From the NCBI RefSeq assembly GCF_963082655.1, contig NC_081556.1:4385765-4449764 (forward strand): a stretch of 64,000 nt of DNA. The letters run 5' to 3'. Within the stretch, counting starts at the first letter, position 1. The number at the start of each line of letters is the position of its first letter. Of the stretch, positions 33,330 through 43,490 are shown piece by piece. The position numbers and the translations under genes are program-made. The stretch is from Stomoxys calcitrans (lineage: Eukaryota; Arthropoda; Insecta; Diptera; Muscidae). Below the pieces are notes generated by a model. The model was not told where the DNA came from and made no database searches. It saw only the letters and a list, made by a program, of their open reading frames with translations.

Positions 33330-34555
33330 GTGGGATAGAACCAAAAAAAAAATAGGATGAAATATGCCGTGTGAGAACAGGAAGAGATATCTCTCCAAAA
33401 AATACACTTTTTCACATTTTTTGACTTCCAAACGGTATAGGTTAAGTTAGGGTGAAAAGAGGGTGCAGATATTAATCCGCCCCATCCCACTATGGGCATA
33501 GACCTAAGCCAGTAATCGGCTTGTTGTGCGCTCTAAAAACTAAAAGACTAAAAAGTAACTTCGTGGCTTTACAGTCCCGGTTGCTATTGCCCTTGCGGCC
33601 ATTTTACTGTCCGTAAAGATGTTCACACTTGACGTCCTTGCGTTAGCACCACACCACTTCATGCATTCCGTGATCGCCCGGATCTCCGCCTGCAGCACCG
33701 TATTATGGTCAGGGAGTCTAAAACAGATCTTAGTCCCTGGGTTCTCAATGTAGACCATCCGTGTAACATAATCTTCCAAAGGCTGGCAGCACAGCCTTTG
33801 ATGTCGCATAACTTACCTTACCAGGCTTGGGTATAAATACTACCCTTGCCTCCTGCCAGGCTTTCGGAGCATATGCAAGTCCCAGGCATGATGTGCAAGT
33901 ATTGGCCAGATGGGGCAACAGATAGTCTGCCTCCTTTTGTTGTAACGCCGCAAATATTCCATCAGGTCCGGATGACTTAAATGGTTTGAAGCTCCTCAAG
34001 GCTTCCTTGACCATAAATTCTGTTATGATAAACCTTCGATTAACCTCATTATTCCAAGATTCCGGTGTCTTCGTGATTTCCATCGTATCCTGTGGAAAAT
34101 TCGTTTTCATCAAAAGCAAAAAGACACTTTTTGCGGCAAAGTCGTTGTCACAAATCCAAATCAAGCATAAATATGAAAAACGAAAAACAAATGCTTTCGT
34201 AAATTGTAAAATACGAAGCTGGTCAAAATTTCAAAAAAAAAGTTGAATATCCCCTAGAAAAGACGATATATTGTAGACCTGAAGCTGACTTTTTGTAGGG
34301 ACTTTTGGACACTATCCAGCAAAAAAATATTGGAAATCGGACCACAAACGAAGATTTGGCAGCCCTTACAAATTTTCGAAATACCAAGGAGACCAACTTT
34401 AGGGTCCTGCCAAAGGACGCCCGGGCCACCTAGGGTCTTGTGCACGATCTCACTTACACCTCAGCTCTAACCATTTCAAATGTCAAAGAGGTGTCTCTAT
34501 CCGTTCTCACATGGCATATATTTTACTAGTTTTTTCGGTTCTATCCCACAGTGCG
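33330..34555. mobile_element. TIR element of unknown superfamily, split by LINE A
   Basis: The left end AGTGGGATAGAACCAAAAAA and right end GGTTCTATCCCACA are inverted, and the similarity continues inward (TATGCCGTGTGAGAACAGGA and its inverse near 34500) for about 60 bp. The flanks GTGCG on the left and GTGCG on the right suggest a 5-bp target duplication, though one or two bases either way are possible. Removing the element rejoins the LINE C frame. The native interior is 33330-33436 and about 34170-34555; the middle is LINE A. No transposase frame remains. Confidence 0.7.
33437..34164 (-). mobile_element. LINE A copy: RT start fused to RNase H by a deletion
   Basis: On the minus strand, 33745-34164 reads the beginning of a reverse transcriptase: ALRSFKPFKSSGPDGIFAAL and WQEARVVFIPKPGK. 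After that the YADD-containing palm is gone and the sequence joins directly (about 33810) to RNase H: YIENPGTKICFRLPDHNTVL, QAEIRAITECMKWC and VNIFTDSKMAARAI, keeping the catalytic Glu and second Asp. RNase H is itself cut short before the VPGH part and runs into a 3' UTR (33437-33555) ending in TAACTTAACC repeats. The same UTR occurs at 42255. An internally deleted, 5'-truncated copy; not functional. Confidence 0.85.
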
Positions 34556-34725
34556 GCGTCGAATGAACTACGAGCTGTACGACATTGGCATAATCAACAA
34601 AGACTACATTGACTATTTTCTGCTGTCACAATGAATGAAGAAGCCCCTGCTGGCAAGAAGTATGTGGAAAATAGAACTAATTGTCAAAACTAAGCTTCGA
34701 TAGAAAGACCAAGTGGAGAAAGACC
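34556..34725 (+). mobile_element. LINE C relic, 3' piece of the split copy
   Basis: Resumes with VRRRMNYELYD, then VTMNEEAPAGKKYVE, then after a shift KDQVEKDLKS. This is the same order as in the copy at 31944 and extends further downstream than that copy. Several stops; a pseudogene. Confidence 0.75.
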
Positions 34726-36150
34726 TGAAATCACAAAAATAAGTTGGACGAAGACCTAACGCCTTGGAAATCTAATCAGGATTCGGCTAATGAAGCTAAC
34801 GGTATGCGTTAGCCAACTTTAGGTAAAAAAGAACTTGGTCAAAACTTAATTTTTGGGTTTAATTATTTTTTTTTCAAAATCTTTAAAAATTTTTTTATAA
34901 AGCTTTCTAGATTTTTTTGTATATTTCCCTTGATTTGCAGTTGCCTCGCTTGAACTACAAAAATCTTATATTTCGTTATTATTATCTCGGTGTTTTTCCC
35001 TCATTAACTCTACTTAGTGAGTACAGCACCTTTGAGAGCCTGAGCAACTCAAATAATCTGCCATAATTTGATCAAAACTCTCTCTCGAGTGTACTACAGC
35101 AGCAGCATTAACATCAGTATCAGCAATAATGCAGTGAAACTTCACACAACAGCAAGGGGAAAAAAACGCTAGAAAAAATTGCAAAAAAAACCAAAGCAGG
35201 CTAGCAATCCAAATGGCTTCCTTGGCAATGCCACTGCTGTTGCTGCAGCATCAATATAAAGTTGGCTCTCTGATGTTGTCAATAAAAGTAAACATTGCAA
35301 GGCTAGAATGGCAAATAGAATGCCAAGGCTTGGCAATGTCATGGCGTGGCATAAGGGATTTTAAAACGAATGCATAGCCACCTTAGCGATGGTGGTGGAT
35401 AAAGGGAATAGCAACCAACGCGAAATGGCTGGCTTTGCTAAGGGTAAGAATAGGAAGACCACAAACAGCAATGCGAAGATATTTCCAAACGAGTGAACAT
35501 TTGCTGTGAAAATTTTCAATAAATGTGTCGCACCATGTGGCCAGGAATTCGTTTTGCACATTTCAGCTGCGGTCCCCTTTTCGCTGTGGTCTAACCAAAA
35601 ATGTGTGACACAGGGAATATTTTTCAGGTAAGGCCATACTCCCCTCCTAGCTGCTAGTAAAGCAAAAATGTAGAATTGTTGCTGTTAAAAATAAATTCCA
35701 TTCGAAATGTACTTTAAAACTTAATTGAATTTAAACAGAAACCACATCGTTTATTCTGGAAGGGGAAAAGCACACCTAAAAACAGGATGTACGGTAGATG
35801 ACTCTTAGACAAGAGTTTTTGGGCAAAAACACCCATAAAACGAGAACATCTAACACAAGTGTACTTAGCATGAGTTGGACAACTTCTGTATACAAGGCGG
35901 CTACACATGTCTACTACAGCTTCTTGTTGGCTACAAACTTTCTCTATCCCACTAAACCACCACCATTAAAAAACCACATTAGTGAAATAGTTCTTTCTAT
36001 GTATTTGCGAATATCTAGGGGAATGTGAGATCAAACATTGAATGGGAAGTAAAAGGAAACTGTGGTGGAAGCTTTGGAAAAATTGCCAAAATAGCTTTTA
36101 CTACAGTAAACGGTCAATGAAGAGTTTTTATACCCTTCACTTCTGAATAT
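34726..36150. other. Unique AT-rich DNA
   Basis: No gene seen. Repeated CAGCAG-like triplets at 35097-35150. The frames at 35361-36028 show nothing recognisable. Confidence 0.55.
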
Positions 36151-36402
36151 GTCATTAAGGAACAGGGGCATGTTTAAGCTCAACTATAAGGGACCTTCTA
36201 CTCATAGCCGAATCCAAACGGTGTGCCGCAGAGCGACACCTCTTTGGTGAAAAGTTTTCCCATGGCATAGTACCTCACAAATGTCGCCACCATTTCGAGG
36301 AGATAACCACCGGCGAAAATTTTTTTTGATGTTCTCGCCGGAATTTGAACCCCTGCGTTTATTACAAAAGGCGGAGCTAACCTCTGAGCTACAGTGGTCT
36401 CT
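36151..36402 (-). mobile_element. SINE-1 copy, internally shortened
   Basis: Minus orientation. Lacks the last bases of the tail and about 40 bp of the body between GGAACAGGGGCA and TTTAAGCTC. The head (complement ends CTCTGAGCTACAGTGGTCTC at 36383-36402) is present. The B box is altered (GGTTCAAATTCC). Confidence 0.8.
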
Positions 36403-36441
36403 CTACTGATCTACCAGGTATTAAAACTTAGTCAAATTCAG

Positions 36442-36489
36442 ATGGTGCTTTACAACTTGCTCTAGTTGGGATGGTATGTAAAGCACCAT
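36442..36489. repeat. 13-bp inverted repeat
   Basis: ATGGTGCTTTACA (36442-36454) and TGTAAAGCACCAT (36477-36489), exact, 22-nt spacer. Confidence 0.85.
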
Positions 36490-36554
36490 GATCCATTTGA
36501 CACAGTCTGCTCATGATATTTCTTGGCCGAAATTGAAATCGCGATATGGTTAGT

Positions 36555-36796
36555 GAATATGATTATAATACCCGGAAGGAAGAGAAATATATCTCTTCCT
36601 TCCGGGTGTTATTGATAAATATAACGATCGGCTCAGAATTACTTTCTGGTTCGGGATCTAACCATGTCCGTCTGTCTGTTGCAATAATGTGAACATTTGT
36701 CAACAGATCCTAACGAAATTTGACGCGAAGGATTACCTTATGAGTGTTGAGATTACTGATGAATTTCACAGAAATCGGTTCGGGTTTTGATATAGC
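36555..36796 (+). mobile_element. DINE-like fragment, second subfamily
   Basis: Holds AACGATCGGCTCAGAATTAC, ACCATGTCCGTCTGTCTG and TTTCACAGAAATCGGTTCGG, the same series as the element at 60.5-62.1 kb. Only its first 240 bp are here. Its opposite terminus type, GACTTTCGCCTTTTACTTG, is found at 39250-39276 beyond LINE B and the MITE, so the element may have been split by those insertions. Confidence 0.55.
36570..36607. repeat. Palindrome with 16-bp arms
   Basis: ACCCGGAAGGAAGAGA and TCTCTTCCTTCCGGGT, exact, around AATATA. In the related element at 60.57 kb only one arm (CAGAAGGAAGAGAGATAG) is present, so the second arm is new here. Confidence 0.9.
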
Positions 36797-37200
36797 TTTT
36801 GTTGTTGTAACCACATTTTCATGGGGAGGTGGCTATCCACGTCAAGCTTCAATAGGAGAGCAAGCTCGTTTCGGTCTATGCGGCCGATGGCCGAGGAAAT
36901 ATGATTATCATTGGTTATTTAAAGACGCCAATAACTCGCCTTGTCATATCACAGGCACTCAGTATTTAAGCAAGAGCCGGTGTCGCCCGGCCTATTCCTG
37001 AGACTTTCCATTCGACACCTCTTATTGTCTACGACTGCAATAAGTTGCTCCTCCGTTTGGAGCATTCCACTATCCGCAACCTGTGAACGCGCCCGATAGC
37101 TCCCAGCTAAGGTTCTCGTGATAATGAAGAACACCACACAGATTGGATCTCAAATTTCCTGCTTGTGTGGTGCTCATAGTTATCCCATGAAGGGTTGGAT
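36797..37200 (-). mobile_element. Unassigned retroelement fragment with CAA tail
   Basis: Read on the minus strand, it runs through a short open stretch (36949-37137, MVFFIITRTLAGSYRARSQV) and ends GTGGTTACAACAAC, a tail typical of some non-LTR elements. More GC-rich than flanking DNA. I do not recognise the family and see no RT motif. Confidence 0.4.
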
Positions 37201-37259
37201 AGAGGACTCATACACATATATCACCCGATTTTCACAAGGCAATAACAATCCCTGCCAAA

Positions 37260-38966
37260 GACCATAAACATTGTTAAAGATTTAGCCGTAGCGTTGGGAT
37301 CTTTGGATCTAAAAAGATGGGTCAGCAGATGAACACCTCCAGGAGGTGTACTGTCTCCTCTACTTTGGAATATAGCCATTAACAATATATTATTGTCTCT
37401 GGAAGAGAAAGGTGTAAAAGTGATCCCGTATGCTGATGACGTGGCAATTGCGGTTAGGGGAAAATTTCCCAACACTCTAAGAGATATACTTCAGAAAGCT
37501 CTAAGTGCATCAGCAAAGTGGGCTACCAAAAGTGGTCTGGGTATAAATACGTGCAAGACAGAAGTAGTTCTTTACAGCAGGAGATACAAGTCGCCTAAAT
37601 TGGAACCTGTCTCCTTTGGAGGAGAGACTGTTCCATTTACAGAAAGCGCAAAATACCTGGGTGTTTTGCTGGACAGGAAATTAAACTTCAAATCCAACAT
37701 TTTGGAAAGGGCAAGAAAGGCAACCATTGCCCTATACACCTAAAAGAAAGCCAGTGGCAAAAGTTGGGGCTTAGACCGAGTGTCATGCATTGGATATATA
37801 CTGCAGTAGTCAGACCTATAATGCTATATGGTGTAGTGGTCTGGTGGACGGCGCTTCAAAAGTCCACCTACTGCTCAATACTTAACCGGATCCAAAGGAT
37901 GGCTTGTTTGTGCATCACAGCCGCACTGAGGACGACACCATCTGATGCACTGAATTTTAAGCTACATGTTATGTCTCTGGACATTGTGGCTAGACAAATT
38001 GCAGCGATCACTGCCGTGAGGTTAAAGGAGTTTTCTCTTTAAGCATGTGGCGGCTACGGACACTGTGTTATCCTTGATACAATATCCGATGTTCCAGGCA
38101 GTGTGGATTACACCCTACCTAAGCCGCTTTTTGATAAAAGTACTGTACCACTATTTCCGATAGAACCAATTGGAACTACGATATCCCTGGCAACCGAAGT
38201 TACATAGATTTTTATACGGATGCCTCCAAACTAAACGTCCAGGTGGGCTTTGGGGTGTACGCTAAAGATTTAGAACTGGTCATATCGAAAAGGTTACCCG
38301 TCCACTGCAGTGTGTATCAAACGGAGATCCTTGCAATTAAGGAAGTGATGGAATGGCTTAGATATAATGTCATAACGACGATTGCCATAAATATCTTCTC
38401 AGGCCGCCATTAAATCCCTGGAGAACGTATTTCTGAACACAAAAACCGCCCTCGACTGTCGCAGATCTCTCAAGGAGATGGCTGAACAGCTCAAAATTCA
38501 CCTGTTTTGGGTGCCAAATAGATATCCCAGGGAATTCTTTCCTTGCGAGACTAGGAACTACCATACACATTCCAGGTATACTGGAATCTGTGGGTATGCC
38601 TCTAGTGACATGTAAGCTTAGTTTTCCGGACCAGGCCCGAAGGACAACGAATGATAGATGGTCACAAAGGGGGGGCTGTAAGCATTCCAAAACTATGTGG
38701 CCTAATCTAGACTTGAAGAGGTCTACCACTTTGCTGTCATTGGCTAGAACAGACGTTTCAGCCATTGTGTCCGTCATGACCGGTCACTGTCTAATCGGAA
38801 AACATGCTGACAGACTGAAGATTGCCAGCAACGAATTTTGCAGAAGCAGTAAGGGCATCGAAGAAGAAGAGACTATAAAACATCTTCTGTGTGTGTATCC
38901 CGCACTAGTAGCCAGATAGAGTTCCACTTTGTCTGAGGGCAGGCTGCCACTTAAACCTTACCTAAC
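37260..38966 (+). mobile_element. LINE B: RT-RNase H pseudogene with YADD
   Basis: The most complete LINE here. RT palm: TPPGGVLSPLLWN (37333-37371), whose leading Gly codon is TGA, then VIPYADDVAIAV with the catalytic Asp pair (about 37420-37450), and ESAKYLGVLLDRKLNF (about 37640). A stop (TAA, 37741) and a frame change follow, then the thumb GLRPSVMHWIYTAVVRP and VVVWWTALQKS (37764-38042). RNase H: YIDFYTDASKLNVQVGFGVY (38201 on) and YQTEILAIKE, but the INIFSDSQAA region has lost about 8 bp including the second Asp. WVPN..DIPGN and the cysteine tail (EEEETIKHLLCVYPAL) follow to 38920, and a 3' UTR ends CTGCCACTTAAACCTTACC-TAAC. Gene order and RNase H fit the I/LOA group (inference). 5'-truncated and dead. 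Confidence 0.9.
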
Positions 38967-38984
38967 GTAGATGTAGCGTTAATA

Positions 38985-39197
38985 TTGAGTTGCCCAAAAA
39001 GTAATTGCGGATTTTTTAAAAGAAAGTAAATGCATTTTTAATAAAGCTTAGAATGAACTTTAATCAAATATACATTTTTACAGTTTTTTTCTAAAGCAAG
39101 CTAAAAGTAACAGCTAATAACTGACAGAAGAAAGAATGCAATTACAGAGTCACGCCGACTATATGAAAAATCCGCAATTTCTTTTTGGGCAACCCAA
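38985..39197. mobile_element. Mariner-type MITE, copy 2
   Basis: 213 bp, flanked by TA. The termini TTGAGTTGCCCAAAAAG and CTTTTTGGGCAACCCAA match copy 1. It lacks 23 bp near the right end (from AGAGTCAC straight to GCCGACTATATG), which accounts exactly for the length difference from the 236-bp copies. Confidence 0.9.
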
Positions 39198-39204
39198 TAC
39201 ATTG

Positions 39205-39285
39205 CTATCACCCAATTTACGCTTACTGTAGGGGTATTAAATAGTCGACACCGCGCGACTTTCGCCTTTTACTTGTTCCCAAAAT
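39205..39285 (+). mobile_element. DINE-like terminus, second subfamily
   Basis: GTAGGGGTATTAAATAGTCG, then GCGCGACTTTCGCCTTTTAC and TTGTT. Matches the end of the element at 62.09-62.15 kb. Confidence 0.5.
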
Positions 39286-39530
39286 TTGGCCCCCAAACAA
39301 TTGGTTCGAAATATTAATGACCGATATGTAAGCTAGCTCCCAAAGATCATTAATTTGAGTTCATATTGGGTGTATATATCCCTAATGGGGGTATGGGGAA
39401 TCCATTCAGGGACTTCTTCCCAAATAATGATATCCTATTCGTACTCTGTTTCGAAAGACCAAATGGTCCAGGTGGGCCTACAGCATCGTTTGAAAGTGGG
39501 GCTGACCTCAGACATTTGGAGACCAATTTG
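39286..39530. repeat. Diverged DINE-internal repeat
   Basis: Contains remnants such as TTTGAGTTCATATTGGGTG and GATATCCTATTCGTACTCTG, like the CTTTCATTTGAG subtype at 14 and 55 kb, but too decayed to count units. Confidence 0.35.
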
Positions 39531-40765
39531 TATACCCTACACCATAGAATGGTGAGCATACTAATTTCGTCATTCCGTTTATAACACATCGAACTCTTGA
39601 TCTGGGACCTAACAAAGTACATATATTCTTGATCGTCTCGATGTTCTAAGTCGATCTAGCTATGTCCGTCCGTCCCGCCGTCCGTAGCGGTCGAAGGCGT
39701 AAGGCTTGCCGCTTGAAATTTTGCACAGAGACTTAAAATTTCAGATTTAGATATAGCTTCCATATAAACGGATCGCCCGATTTTACTTCTTGGGCCTGTA
39801 GAGCCGCAATTTTTGTCCGATTTTGCTGAAATTTTGCATATAACGTTCTGTTATGACTTTCAAAAACTATGCCAAGTATCGTCTAAATCGGTCAAGAACT
39901 TGATATAGCTCCTATATAAACCGATCTCCCGATTTGAGCCCCTAAAAGCCGCGATTTTTATCCGATTTAGCTGAAATTTTGCATATAGGGTTCAGTTATG
40001 ACTCTCAATAAATGCGCGAAGTACGTTTCGAATCGGCCTATAACCAGATATTGCTCCCATATAAACCGGTCTACCGATTTGACTTCTTGAACCCCTGGAA
40101 GCCACAATTTTCGTCCAACTTCGCTAAATTTTGCATGTGGTGCTCTATTATGACTTCCAATAAATGTGCGAAGTACAATCCAAATCGGTCAAGAACCTGA
40201 TATAGCTCCCATATAAACCGATCCCCCGATTTGACATCTTGAACCCTTACAAGCCTCAAATTTTGTCCGATTTGACTACAATTTGTACATAGAGTTTTGT
40301 TTAAGACTTCCAACAACTGTGCCAAGTACGATCCAAATCGGTCTATAACCTCATATAGCTCCCATATGAACCGATCTCCCGATTTGACTTCTCGAGCCCT
40401 TACAAGCCGATTTGGCTGAAATTTTAAACATAGTGTTTTGTAATGACTTCCAACAACTGTACCAAGTACGATCCAAATCGTTCTATAACCTGATATAGCT
40501 CCCATATAAACCTATCTCCCGATTTGACTTCTTCAGCCCTTATAAGCCGCGATTTTTGACCTATTTGGCAGTTACGACTTCTAAAAACTGTACCAAGTAC
40601 GGTGCAAATTTGTCTGTAACCTGAATAGCTCCCATAAAAACCGGTCTCTCGGTTATCCTTATTCGGTTCCTAGAAGATTTAACTTTGCTGTTTGCTGGTG
40701 GCAGAATCCATGATTGTGTGTTCCCAAGATTCGGCCCGGCCGACTTTATCGCGCTTTTACGTGTT
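39531..40765 (+). mobile_element. DINE-1-like element, near complete
   Basis: Left end TATACCCTACACCATAGAAT, CATTCCGTTTATAACACATC, core GATCTAGCTATGTCCGTCC (39653). Five or so units of about 165-180 bp with TATAGCTCCCATATAAACCG and TTTGACTTCTTGAGCCC. Right end GATTCGGCCCGGCCGACTTT (40729-40748), then CGCGCTTTTACGTG. It is the inverse orientation of the copies at 27.6 and 48.6 kb with the same end structures, which helps define the element. Confidence 0.75.
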
Positions 40766-42254
40766 ATATGTGACTTATACTCACACTCTAAAATACCTTG
40801 TGTTACATGTCAATGTTGGTGGGGTAACCATAAGGCTCAAAACAAAATTTCGCATAAAAATCGATGCTCACATTACCGAGATACGAGTATAGAGTTTTTT
40901 GAAAACTGGCGTAAGCGAAAAGGTCTAATTCATGAAAACTTGGGTTTCAGTGAAAATTTCGCCAAAACTTAGGTTTCATGGAAAATTTCATCACAATTCT
41001 ATTTCCATAAAAAATGTCCCTCAAATATGGTTTCACCCAAGGTTTGATGGAAATTAGCATAATTTTTTTAAATATTTTTTTTTAATGTTCCAATACCTTA
41101 GCCCACCAACATTTTAAATTGTTTGCCCAACAAAAAGGCGAAGAACATTTTCTACGACTTGACCAAAACATTTTCCCAATAGTCTCGTTTTAAAACCCCC
41201 TTGGAGTAGGCGAGTGAGTGGGCAAGTGCCTAAACCAAAATGGATTTTTTACACCCACATATGAAGGAAACTTCACATAAGAAAGTGAAGCAAAGGAGTG
41301 AAATTGTTGTTCAATTAGTTTGGTCATGACATCAATGCTATAGCCCCTAATGCTAAGCAAACGAGCTGCTTGGCTCGCATGCTGTTGCGGCTGGGCCCCA
41401 TCTCGGTTGAAAAGTCCGTTCGTTTTTATTGCAAATACTTTACAGAGATTATTTTGGGGAATTCCAGCAATTTGTACGAAATTAAAGGTTTCTATACCTT
41501 GGGCTAAACCAATACAAACTTCTTATTATGGGGCTGCCCAACTTAGAGATATTGATATCTTGGGGAATTGCTGTTCTGCTCTGCTCTGCTGCTGCTGCTG
41601 CTACTTCTCGATTTCTTGTGAAATGTATACATTGGATTATGCTCTCAGTGTCAGTGAGAATGTGTTTCAATGGTAGGATTAGTGTAGTTACTACAACATG
41701 AGTCACGAAGCCAAAAGTGAATGTATGTACGATGCGAGAGAGATATACTGCAAAGAGTTTAGGATGTACTTTGCTGTCATTTTGGTCTTAAATACCAATA
41801 GATAACATAACTAGCAAAGTTGGGAACGAAAATTGGGGGAATTAGAGAGGATGAGAGTTGGAAACCTCAGTTGGTTATAGGAAATGACCAATGGCCAAAT
41901 GTTTTGTTAATGAGCAATATTATCATTTGAGTAGATTAGCATTTCTATAATTAATGGCAATCAATCAATATTAGTATTTGCTATAAAAAAAATCAATCAA
42001 CTACAGCTAAAGAGCTGCAAAAATGGGAGAATACAAAGAAAAAGAGGCATAATTAGGCATTTAAATTGCGAAATAAAAATAAAAGAAGTTGTAGGATATG
42101 CTGTTTAAGGGTGAACATTGCCGAAACCACAGCAGCTGCTATCAATCATTTGGAATATTTATATAGGCATCAAAACATTGGTTATTTAAATAACATGGAA
42201 CTTAGGAATCGTCCATTGCTGGTTATTATCTTCTTTTTTCCTATGTATAAAAGT
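40766..42254. other. Unique DNA with short degenerate AT repeats
   Basis: Imperfect GTTTCATGGAAAATTTCATC-type repeats at 40930-41050. A CTG/CTC run at 41577-41602. No gene seen; the frame at 41350-41676 crosses the CTG run and has no domain. Confidence 0.5.
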
Positions 42255-42947
42255 CAAGGTGTTAGGTTAGGTTGAAAAAGAGGATTCAGATATTAATCCA
42301 CCCCATGTCGCTATGGACATACACCTAAGCCAGTAATCGGCTTATTGTGCGCTCTAAATACTTAAAAAAGTAATCTCAAAATGGAAAATTTTAAGTAAGG
42401 AATTCCGTGCTACTTACAAAATCCCTATTTGTTTTCAATGCCACTCCCCTAAGATGGTTCATGTCTGGTATAGTGTCCCCACCTTAGTGCTGGTATCTGT
42501 TACACGCGAAAGCTGGGCGATGACAAAGCAAATGCTCCATCGTCTCATCATCTTCCCTGCATGCCCTACACATGCTATTACTTGCCGCACCGATTTTACA
42601 CAAGTGAGCACGTAGTCCTATTTGTCCAGTCATTATACCAATAGCAATACTGACCTAATTCTTACTCCCTTTCAGTAATAGCCTCGTCTTCTCACGAAGG
42701 ATTTTCCCCCATAGGATTTTCGCTGTCCTACCGACCGTTTCGCTGTTCCACCGGGTTGCGTAAGCATTCGTCGCCAACGCCCTTAACTCGGACTGCGTCG
42801 ACCCGAAAGGCTTGGGGTTAACCAAGTTTATTGATAGCAGTCCGACCGCCAAATCGTCTGCCCTTCATTCCCTCTCACTCCGCTTTGACCCTGGACCCAA
42901 ACGATGCGTATTTTGCCCTCTTCAGAGAAGGCGTAAGAAGGCGTTTT
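42255..42947 (-). mobile_element. LINE A copy, 3' half
   Basis: Minus strand: from 42947 downward, the end of RNase H with GLLSINLVNPKPFG and SELRALATNAYATRWNSETV, the cysteine tail (MCRACREDDETMEH, about 42530-42580) and a 3' UTR (42255-42370) ending in TTTTTCAACCTAACCTAACA. The UTR matches that at 33437. Interrupted on its left-hand gene side by a SINE at 42948. Confidence 0.85.
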
Positions 42948-43130
42948 TCCCCTCCTAATGCTGACAAAATTGTTGAGGTACTATGCCATGTAAAACTTCT
43001 CTCTAAAGAAGTGTCGCACTGCGGCAAGCCGTTCGGACTCGGCTATAAAAAGGAAGCCACTTATCATTGAGCTTAAACTTGAATCGGACTGTTCCTTAGT
43101 AGAAGGTTCTTGGGCAAAATCTGCATTTGC
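42948..43130 (+). mobile_element. SINE-1 copy inserted in LINE A (5'-truncated)
   Basis: The only plus-oriented copy. It begins inside the body at CCCCTCCTAATGCTGAC, lacks the tRNA head, lost about 35 bp between GAATCGGAC and GTTCCTTAG, and ends TTGGGCAAAATCTGCATTTG. CAGAGAAGGCGT on the left (about 42922) and CAGAGAAGCCGT on the right (43130) match the uninterrupted LINE A sequence at 3266, so they are a target duplication of about 12 bp. Confidence 0.85.
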
Positions 43131-43490
43131 AGAGAAGCCGTTAATCTCCTTCTTACACGGCACGACTGTTCGTGACTTTACCGTCCGGATTGTTAATGCC
43201 CTTATGGCAATTTTACTGTCCGTTTAGATGTTTATGTCGACGTCCTCGAGTTAGCACCACAACATCTCACGCATTGCGTGATCGCCCAGATCTTCGCCTG
43301 CAGAGCCGTATTATGGTCAGGCAGTCTAAAACAGATCTCAGTCCCGGCAGACCTCTGGCCTTCACCGCCAAATCGCCTGCACTTTTATTTCCCCTCACTC
43401 CGCTATGACCCGGCACCTAAACGATGCGGATTTTGCCATCCTCAGAAAAGGCGTTAATCCCCTCCATACACTCCGAGACTTTTCGTGACG
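43131..43490 (-). mobile_element. LINE A copy, RNase H, partly duplicated
   Basis: Minus strand: 43170-43335 holds the first part of RNase H (CFRLPDHNTALQAKIWAIT, then TSTINI and TDSKIAIRAL with a stop in place of one codon). Beyond it, 43336-43490 repeats the later WVPGH part of the same domain, so the domain order is scrambled. This implies two overlapping LINE A pieces or a local rearrangement. Confidence 0.75.

Noticed and set aside
37393..37743. An active reverse transcriptase gene
   Set aside because: YADD is intact, but the domain starts after an in-frame stop, ends at another stop, and the rest needs several frame changes.
40071..40505. A 144-codon minus-strand frame with repeated WELY and NRLVRAREVKSGDRF-like motifs
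   Set aside because: It lies in tandem DINE units of about 174 bp, a multiple of three, so the frame repeats without being coding. The same applies to 59875-60312, 4127-4528 and 51435-51752.
41350..41676. Cys-rich frame of 108 codons
   Set aside because: The Cys run comes from a CTG/CTC microsatellite; no domain and no flanking gene signals.
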